A stretch of 5,619 bases of DNA from NCBI GenBank assembly GCA_915069725.1, contig CAJZFF010000151.1:1-5619 (forward strand). Reading direction: 5' to 3'. The notes under the pieces are model-generated. The model searched no databases, was not told the DNA's origin, and saw only the letters and a list, made by a program, of their open reading frames with translations. The stretch is from an uncultured Actinomyces sp. GTDB lineage: Bacteria > Actinomycetota > Actinomycetes > Actinomycetales > Actinomycetaceae. Below are positions 1-4,169 of the stretch, one piece after another (positions within the stretch are counted from its first letter, which is position 1; each line of letters begins with the position of its first letter). Both the position numbers and the translations under genes were made by a program.

Positions 1-2
1 TG

Positions 3-860
3 ACGGAGATTCAGAAAACGGTCGGGCTGCTGGCCGTAACCCTGCCGTTCTCTTACTTGGCGTTTCAGTTCCCAAATTCCGCAGGGGCTACGCCCGCGTC
101 CACAGCGGTTTCTTTTGTGCGTGATTTGCCGCTGGATCTTATGGCCCCGGGGGCTATTGTGGGTACCCTGCTGGTGATGGCGTGGATTAACCTGATCGCT
201 CTCTCCGGCACTAATGCTGTGAATTTCACTGACGGCCTGGACGGCCTGGCTGGCGGGGTGATGATGACGATATTCACCGGCTATCTGGCAATGACTGTGT
301 GGCAGTATTCGCACCGGTGTGTCTCGGCTGCTGGGGCCGGGTGCTACGACGTACGTGATGCTGGTGCCCTGGCCATGATCGCTGCAGCTTTTGTGGGGTC
401 GCTGGGCGGGTTCCTGCTGTGGAACGTGTCGAAGGCACAGATCTTTATGGGTGATTCCGGGTCACTGGCCTTAGGCGGGGCTCTTGTAGCGTTCGCAATT
501 TTTACCCGCACCGAGCTGCTGCTACCCATTATTGCGTTGGTGCCTGTGCTAGAGGTTTTCTCGGTGATAGTGCAGAAGTTCGTTTTTAAATTTAGCCGTA
601 AAGGCTCGGTGTCCCGCGGTGAGAAAGTTCCGCATGCACACCGTTTCTTCCGTATGACACCGTTCCACCATCACATGGAGAAGACCGGCGTGAATGGTAT
701 GTATTCTATTGATAAGAAGGGTATCGCACCCGGTACCGTCAGCAGCGGCGAGGTAAACTCGGTGTTCCGGCTGTGGGTGGTGAACGCTTTGTGCGTACTC
801 ATCGCCTTAGCCCTGTTCTTTGGTGATTGGTTCTCGCAGAATACCGGGGTGATTAACTAG
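3..860 (+). CDS. mraY: Phospho-N-acetylmuramoyl-pentapeptide-transferase MraY, 5' end outside the window
   Basis: Integral membrane enzyme that transfers phospho-MurNAc-pentapeptide from UDP to undecaprenyl phosphate, making lipid I. The frame is open from the left edge (first codons read TEIQKTVGLLAVTLPFSYL), so the TTG at 57 is an internal Leu codon and not the start. About 285 codons are present against roughly 320-370 in the family, so the first transmembrane segments are missing. Family signatures are visible: the acidic catalytic motif NFTDGLDGLA at 222-251, MGDSGS at 447-464, and the histidine motif PFHHHME at 660-680. Several hydrophobic helices separate these, and a last helix (LWVVNALCVLIALALFFGDW) precedes the TAG stop. 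Two Cys (318-320 and 342-344) flank the loop before YDVRD, predicted to be outside the cell. Unusually, about 29 residues separate HHHME from the final helix, where I recall about 11 in common MraY proteins. The stop overlaps the murD start by one base, which suggests translational coupling. Confidence 0.95.
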   Translation, partial: TEIQKTVGLLAVTLPFSYLAFQFPNSAGATPASTAVSFVRDLPLDLMAPGAIVGTLLVMAWINLIALSGTNAVNFTDGLDGLAGGVMMTIFTGYLAMTVWQYSHRCVSAAGAGCYDVRDAGALAMIAAAFVGSLGGFLLWNVSKAQIFMGDSGSLALGGALVAFAIFTRTELLLPIIALVPVLEVFSVIVQKFVFKFSRKGSVSRGEKVPHAHRFFRMTPFHHHMEKTGVNGMYSIDKKGIAPGTVSSGEVNSVFRLWVVNALCVLIALALFFGDWFSQNTGVIN

Positions 861-2467
861 TGACGGAGCGGAACATGAAAACTGCTGAGCAGCTGGCCCG
901 TATTGAGGCGAATAAGGACGCGGTAGCAACCAACCCCGTATTGAATAATCCGCGTCTTGCTGAGCTGACCAGTTGGGATGCTCCTTGGGCCGGACTTCGC
1001 GTGGTCGTGGTCGGTCTGGGGGTCTCTGGTGATGCCGCAGCTGATGTGCTGGCTCAGAAAGGCGCGCACGTAGTTGCTATTGACGCTAAAGACACCGCAG
1101 AGAAACGGGAGCGTATCCGCCTTTATGATCAGGCATACGGTCATGTGAGCGGCCTTTTCGGGCAGGAGCACATGAGCTCTTTACCCCTGGTTGACGGGCA
1201 GGAGCCGGACGTAGTGGTGGTGTCCCCAGGGATCCGCCCTGATAGCGATATTATGTTGGACGCCTATGAGCGCGGCGTTCAGGTGTGGAGCGAGGTTGAG
1301 CTGGCGTGGCGCCTAAACACGCGTGCTGGCCGTCGCAGCACCCAATGGCTGTGCCTGACCGGCACAAACGGGAAAACCACAACTGTTGGTATGGTCGATT
1401 CAATCCTCAAAGCAGCCGGGCGGCATAGCGCTCAGGTGGGGAATGTGGGCCTGCCTATTGTGTATGCTGTGGCTGATGACGAAGAGTACGAATTCTTCGC
1501 TGTGGAGCTTTCAAGTTTTCAGCTGCACTGGACCTATTCGCTTTCGCCCTTGGCTTCTGTGGTGTTGAACGTTGCTGATGATCACGTGGACTGGCACGGT
1601 AGTTTTGAGGCGTATAAGGCCGCGAAGGCACGTATCTACGAGAATACGCAGGTGGCCTGCATCTTCAACGAAGACCATGCTGATACGCGTCGCATGGTTG
1701 AAGAAGCTGACGTGGTTGAGGGTGCCCGTGCGGTGAGCATCAGCAGCACCGAGATCCCGAAAGTTTCTATGCTTGGTCTGGCTGAGGATATCCTCGTGGA
1801 TCGGGCGTTTTTGAAGGACCGTTACCATCAGGCCCTTGAGCTGGGGGTGCTAACTGATTTAGCGCAGGCTCCCGGTCAAGTTCCCGCGCAGCACACGGTT
1901 GAAAATGCGTTGGCGGCGGCGGCGCTGACTCGCGCGGCGGGTATAGCCCCGGAGCATGTGCGTGAGGGGTTGCGTACGTATTCCCCAGGGGCGCATCGTA
2001 ACCAGTTGGTGGCCTCAGCTGGCGGAGTGCAGTGGGTGAATGACTCAAAGGCCACGAACCCGCACGCTGCAAACGCCTCCATGAGCGCCTACCCGTCGCT
2101 GGTGTGGATAGCGGGGGGCCTGTCGAAGGGTGTCACCTATGATGAGCTGGTGAAGAAGCATGCTGAACGCCTGCGTGCGGTGCTTATTATTGGTACTGAT
2201 TCTGCGGCGTTGATGTCTGCCTTGGCCACCCATGCGGGGCAGGTTCCTGTGTATAACCTCACTGCGAGTGTGGCGAACCCAACGGATGGGGCGGCTGCGA
2301 TGGAAGCTGCGGTTATTAAGGCTCGCGAGGTGGCTGAACCTGGCGATGTGGTGCTCATGGCCCCTGCGGCGGCTTCCATGGATCAGTTTAAGAATTATGC
2401 AGAGCGCGGTAACGCTTTTGTTGAGGCTGTGCAACGAGCCGTTGGTGAGGGTATTTCAACCACCTAA
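860..2467 (+). CDS. murD: UDP-N-acetylmuramoyl-L-alanine--D-glutamate ligase MurD
   Basis: Cytoplasmic ATP-dependent ligase that adds D-Glu to UDP-MurNAc-L-Ala, the second amino-acid step of peptidoglycan precursor synthesis. The three-domain Mur ligase plan is clear. A Rossmann-like UDP-binding domain begins near residue 46 (VVVVGLGVSGDAAADVLA). The ATP P-loop GTNGKTT is at residues 168-174 and ELSSFQL at 216-222. NDSKATNPHA starts at 394, GGLSKG at 419 and the MurD C-terminal signature APAAASMDQF at about 501. The complete protein has 535 residues, on the long side for MurD (commonly about 440-500), partly because some 45 residues precede the Rossmann fold. Two starts are possible: GTG at 860, overlapping the mraY TAG with GGGGTGAT upstream, or ATG at 875, preceded by GGAG at 865-868 with a 6-base spacer. 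I keep 860 because the overlap is typical of this cluster, but 875 is nearly as good. The gene lies in the usual actinobacterial order mraY-murD-ftsW. Confidence 0.96.
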   Translation: MTERNMKTAEQLARIEANKDAVATNPVLNNPRLAELTSWDAPWAGLRVVVVGLGVSGDAAADVLAQKGAHVVAIDAKDTAEKRERIRLYDQAYGHVSGLFGQEHMSSLPLVDGQEPDVVVVSPGIRPDSDIMLDAYERGVQVWSEVELAWRLNTRAGRRSTQWLCLTGTNGKTTTVGMVDSILKAAGRHSAQVGNVGLPIVYAVADDEEYEFFAVELSSFQLHWTYSLSPLASVVLNVADDHVDWHGSFEAYKAAKARIYENTQVACIFNEDHADTRRMVEEADVVEGARAVSISSTEIPKVSMLGLAEDILVDRAFLKDRYHQALELGVLTDLAQAPGQVPAQHTVENALAAAALTRAAGIAPEHVREGLRTYSPGAHRNQLVASAGGVQWVNDSKATNPHAANASMSAYPSLVWIAGGLSKGVTYDELVKKHAERLRAVLIIGTDSAALMSALATHAGQVPVYNLTASVANPTDGAAAMEAAVIKAREVAEPGDVVLMAPAAASMDQFKNYAERGNAFVEAVQRAVGEGISTT

Positions 2468-2549
2468 GAGCAGGTGCGGTGTTGAGCTAGACCACAAGAC
2501 GCTAAGCTAATAACTGGACGGGAGTAACGGAATAAACGGGGAGATTAGT
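2468..2549 (+). other. murD-ftsW intergenic gap with ftsW ribosome binding site
   Basis: This 82-base gap has no recognisable gene. GGGGAG at 2538-2543 lies 6 bases before the GTG at 2550 and fixes the ftsW start. A TTGAGC (2482-2487) followed about 18 bases later by GCTAAT is only a weak promoter-like pair. The CACCT/AGGTG inverted repeat at the murD stop (2461-2476) is too short and lacks a T run, so transcription probably reads through from murD into ftsW. Confidence 0.5.
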
Positions 2550-2933
2550 GTGAGCGGTGCATCTGGCAAGACGCAAAACACGGCGGCAGACCATCGTAAG
2601 ACGCGGCGTGTGTGGCGTGATGGCGTGCTGGCCAGGCGCTATGCTTCCGCCTATGCGCGTATTTCCCGCGCTGAACTGTCATATGTGTCCCGCCTGATCC
2701 TGCTGGTGAGTGTGAGCCTGACGTTCTTCGGGTGCATTATGGTGCTGTCTGCTTCGTCGGTGCGCATGATTTCGCAGGGTATGTCCCCGTTTAACCAGGG
2801 GGAACGACAGCTGCAGTACGCCGTCGGGGGTCTTGCCCTCATGCTGGTGGTGGGGTTCCTGCCGGTGGGGTGGTATCGGCGTCGGTGGGTTCGCGGCCCG
2901 AGCCGTCGTCGTCGAAGAGCGGTGAGCCCATGA
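2550..2933 (+). CDS. ftsW: Cell division protein FtsW, N-terminal fragment fused to out-of-context sequence
   Basis: FtsW is the SEDS-family glycosyltransferase that polymerises septal peptidoglycan with its partner class B penicillin-binding protein. The GTG start follows a strong GGGGAG site. After a basic cytoplasmic tail of about 45 residues comes a first transmembrane helix (LILLVSVSLTFFGCIMVLSA) running into the family motif SASSV. Then come SPFNQGERQLQYA and a second helix (GGLALMLVVGFLPVGWY), all typical of FtsW/RodA N termini. From about 2877 the protein becomes RRRWVRGPSRRRRRAVSP and stops at 2933. Those codons are the antisense of the minus-strand gene described below. Only about 110 of the roughly 400 residues expected for FtsW are genuine, and all catalytic loops are missing. 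FtsW is normally essential, so this is more likely an artefact of a chimeric contig than a real truncated gene. The N-terminal identity is secure; RodA is less likely given the dcw context. Confidence 0.9.
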   Translation: MSGASGKTQNTAADHRKTRRVWRDGVLARRYASAYARISRAELSYVSRLILLVSVSLTFFGCIMVLSASSVRMISQGMSPFNQGERQLQYAVGGLALMLVVGFLPVGWYRRRWVRGPSRRRRRAVSP

Positions 2934-3288
2934 GTGGGTCACCCAGGACGGAGCCGAAGGGCTCATCACCCAGGCCGATGTCGGAGGGCTCCCAGCCCGT
3001 GGGCGCCAGCGACACTGCATCATCCGCGTCGTCAGCACCGCCAGAGCCATCCGTCCGGGCCGCTGCGGCCTCAGGACCGCGGCGTCCGGAGCCGGCGGAG
3101 GCGCCCCCCATGCGGCTCACCCAGGCGCGCAGCTCCGGGGAGCAGCCCGGGTTGTCCACGATGACGCCGCGCAGGTCGGGACGGTTGCCGGCCAGCACCA
3201 TGAGTCGTCCAGCACCCGCCCTCGGGTCCTGGGCGAGCTGGAGATCGGGGTCGGCGGGGCCAGGGGAGGCATGGGCAGCGGCGGTCAT
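2839..3288 (-). CDS. Variant leucine-rich-repeat domain protein, C-terminal part lost at the junction
   Basis: Minus-strand gene of unknown function. I choose the ATG at 3288 because the small N-terminal domain begins directly after it; the longer frame to a GTG at 3384 would run into the copper operators and encodes a Trp/Arg-rich stretch that does not look like a protein domain. Residues 12-60 (PADPDLQLAQDPRAGAGRLM, then PDLRGVIVDNPGCSPELRAW) match the style of short helical variant-LRR modules common in Actinomyces proteins. That match is from memory of the family, not a search. The rest is low-complexity and acidic, with Gly/Asp repeats such as GDEPFGSVLGDPLMGSPLFD. It is divergent from csoR. 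Residues beyond about 134 and the TGA at 2839-2841 lie in the ftsW-derived sequence, so the real C terminus is missing. No catalytic motif, signal peptide or membrane segment is visible. Confidence 0.55.
   Translation of the reverse strand: MTAAAHASPGPADPDLQLAQDPRAGAGRLMVLAGNRPDLRGVIVDNPGCSPELRAWVSRMGGASAGSGRRGPEAAAARTDGSGGADDADDAVSLAPTGWEPSDIGLGDEPFGSVLGDPLMGSPLFDDDGSGREPTDADTTPPAGTPPPA
2865..2895. other. Junction between two genomes: probable chimeric contig breakpoint
   Basis: FtsW homology ends at about 2877-2880. From about 2883 onwards the sequence is high-GC and coding on the opposite strand. Both flanking genes lose their C termini here. No inverted repeats, integrase, tRNA end or target duplication is seen. 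The short similar strings CGGTGGGGT (just upstream of the join) and CGGTGGGTT (from about 2883) could reflect microhomology that helped the join, in an assembler or in a cell. The exact base cannot be fixed without the parent genomes. Confidence 0.75.
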
Positions 3289-3360
3289 GGCACGAGCATC
3301 CCACGTCGCCCTCCACCATGTGCCGGATCCGCGCCCATCCGGCCGGTCACCGCCAACCAG

Positions 3361-3377
3361 ATACCCCTCCGGGGTAT
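3361..3377. promoter_or_regulatory. CsoR-type operator 1 upstream of the -35 box
   Basis: ATACCCC-TCC-GGGGTAT is a perfect 7-base inverted repeat with a 3-base spacer. A C-run/G-run palindrome flanked by TA is the style of site bound by Cu(I)-responsive CsoR repressors. It ends immediately before the TTGACA box and about 58 bases before the csoR ATG, so autoregulation of the operon is the natural inference. It could also affect the divergent gene. Confidence 0.8.
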
Positions 3378-3406
3378 TTGACACCCCTACCCCCTAGGGG
3401 TATGGT
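3378..3406 (+). promoter_or_regulatory. Copper operon promoter (-35 TTGACA, -10 TATGGT)
   Basis: TTGACA at 3378-3383 is a perfect -35 consensus. Exactly 17 bases later TATGGT (3401-3406) matches TATAAT at four of six positions. Transcription would start near 3413, giving a short leader before the csoR ribosome binding site. The 17-base spacer is almost wholly occupied by operator 2, so bound CsoR should block RNA polymerase. The start site is predicted, not measured. Confidence 0.72.
3388..3402. promoter_or_regulatory. CsoR-type operator 2 between the -35 and -10 boxes
   Basis: TACCCC-CTA-GGGGTA is a 6-base inverted repeat with a 3-base spacer, the same architecture as operator 1. The two centres are 26 bases apart, about two and a half helical turns. 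Its last two bases are the first two of the -10 box. Confidence 0.8.
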
Positions 3407-3434
3407 CGATGCCGACCGAGACAACGGAGGAGAG

Positions 3435-3716
3435 ATGGCCGGCTACACCGGATCCAAGGAGGACTACCTCAAGCGCTTGCGCCGCATCGAGGGACAGGTG
3501 CGGGGCATCTCCCGCATGGTTGAGGAGGATGTCTACTGCATCGACGTCCTCACCCAGATCTCCGCCGCCACCAAGGCCCTTCAGGCCGTCAGCCTCGGCC
3601 TGCTGGAGGACCACATGAGCCACTGCGTCCTGCACGCCGCCCAGGCGGGTGACGAGGAGGGCACCGCCAAGATCCGCGAGGCCTCCGACGCCATCGCCCG
3701 GCTCGTGCGGTCCTGA
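3435..3716 (+). CDS. csoR: Copper-sensing transcriptional repressor CsoR
   Basis: Small all-helical DNA-binding repressor of the CsoR/RcnR (DUF156) family; Cu(I) binding releases it from its operator. The 93-residue product is normal for the family. The ATG at 3435 is chosen because GGAGG (3426-3430) sits just upstream and the product then begins with the family's usual KEDYLKRLRRIEGQVRGI. The frame extends further upstream, but that stretch contains the operators. The Cu(I) ligand triad Cys-His-Cys is present: C35 in VYCID, then H60 and C64 in HMSHC, equivalent to C36, H61 and C65 of Mycobacterium tuberculosis CsoR. The preceding Y34 matches the second-shell Tyr. This pattern supports copper rather than nickel (RcnR) or formaldehyde (FrmR) sensing. 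It is the first gene of csoR-copZ-copA and is presumably autoregulated through the two palindromes upstream. Confidence 0.95.
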   Translation: MAGYTGSKEDYLKRLRRIEGQVRGISRMVEEDVYCIDVLTQISAATKALQAVSLGLLEDHMSHCVLHAAQAGDEEGTAKIREASDAIARLVRS

Positions 3717-3723
3717 GCGCCAC

Positions 3724-3743
3724 GGTCCGCTTCGCGGCGGACC
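3724..3743 (+). other. Hairpin in the csoR-copZ gap
   Basis: GGTCCGC (3724-3730) and GCGGACC (3737-3743) form a perfect 7-base-pair stem with a 6-base loop, starting 8 bases after the csoR stop. No T run follows, so it is not a classic intrinsic terminator. It may partly attenuate transcription or act as a processing or stability stem between csoR and copZ. The rest of the 84-base gap shows only the copZ ribosome binding site. Confidence 0.45.
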
Positions 3744-3800
3744 ACCTGGTTCCCGATCCGATCCACCCATTTTCCGCACACGCCTCCCAAGGAGTGAGAG

Positions 3801-4070
3801 ATGACTGAGTTCACCGCCGACGGCATCGACCGCACTACCACCCTCAAGGTCTCCGGACTCACCTGCGGCCACTGCGTCGCCCACGTCACCGAGGAACTCG
3901 AGGCGCTAAACGGCGTCAAGAACGTCTCCGTCCTGCTCAACAAGGGCGGGCAGTCCACCGTCACCGTGCTCTCCGACGCCCGCCTCGACGACGCAACCCT
4001 GGCCGAGGCCATCGACGAGGCCGGGGACTACACCCTCGACGCCGTCGAGCGCGACGACCGCGAGCGCTGA
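3801..4070 (+). CDS. copZ: CopZ-like copper chaperone (heavy-metal-associated domain)
   Basis: Small cytoplasmic metallochaperone expected to bind Cu(I) and pass it to the CopA ATPase. The start is ATG with AAGGAG at 3789-3794 and a 6-base spacer. The 89-residue protein is one ferredoxin-like HMA domain: strand TTLKVSGLTC, then the metal site C22-G-H-C25 in GLTCGHCVAHV, then helix, strand (GVKNVSVLL), strand (STVTVL) and C-terminal helix with the YTLDAVE end. The usual Met before the Thr-Cys of the site is Leu here (LTCGHC instead of MTCxxC), which is tolerated in the family. A 14-residue N-terminal extension makes it longer than classical CopZ (about 68-70 residues). It lies between csoR and copA, which fixes copper as the likely metal. 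Confidence 0.92.
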   Translation: MTEFTADGIDRTTTLKVSGLTCGHCVAHVTEELEALNGVKNVSVLLNKGGQSTVTVLSDARLDDATLAEAIDEAGDYTLDAVERDDRER

Positions 4071-4082
4071 GCCCGGACATGC

Positions 4083-4115
4083 CCCGTCGGCGCCCGAAGC
4101 CCGGGTGCCGACGGG
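4083..4115 (+). terminator. Strong hairpin in the copZ-copA gap, possible partial terminator
   Basis: CCCGTCGGC (4083-4091) pairs perfectly with GCCGACGGG (4107-4115). The stem continues inward through a G-T wobble and four more pairs, closing on a 5-base loop (AAGCC). This gives about 14 pairs, 13 of them Watson-Crick. No T run follows, as is common for terminators in high-GC actinobacteria. It lies 12 bases after the copZ stop and 54 bases before copA, so it could lower copA expression relative to copZ or protect the csoR-copZ message. Confidence 0.5.
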
Positions 4116-4169
4116 CGGCAGCGGACGCCAGCAGACAGCACCGGACGACAACGGACACAGAAGGCTCCC

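Noticed and set aside
2461..2476. Inverted repeat CACCT/AGGTG at the murD stop as a terminator
   Set aside because: Only five pairs, no T run, and it would cut the dcw operon between murD and ftsW.
2482..2512. Internal promoter for ftsW (TTGAGC and GCTAAT)
   Set aside because: Weak matches to both boxes; by chance such pairs are common. I do not call it without transcript data.
2865..2895. Insertion of a mobile element or genomic island into ftsW
   Set aside because: No transposase, integrase, terminal inverted repeat, target duplication or tRNA end is seen, and the sequence beyond the join is ordinary chromosomal content of another lineage.
3289..3384. N-terminal extension of the variant-LRR protein from GTG 3384
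   Set aside because: The extension overlaps the copper operator and promoter and encodes a non-conserved-looking Trp/Arg stretch. ATG 3288 directly precedes the domain.
2870..3397. Plus-strand frame of 175 codons antisense to the variant-LRR gene
   Set aside because: Its product is Ser/Pro/Arg-rich without domains and crosses the junction and the copper operators. It is the shadow of the minus-strand gene in GC-rich DNA.
3318..3434. Upstream extension of the csoR frame
   Set aside because: It would place the operators and promoter inside the coding region. ATG 3435 has GGAGG and gives the normal family length.
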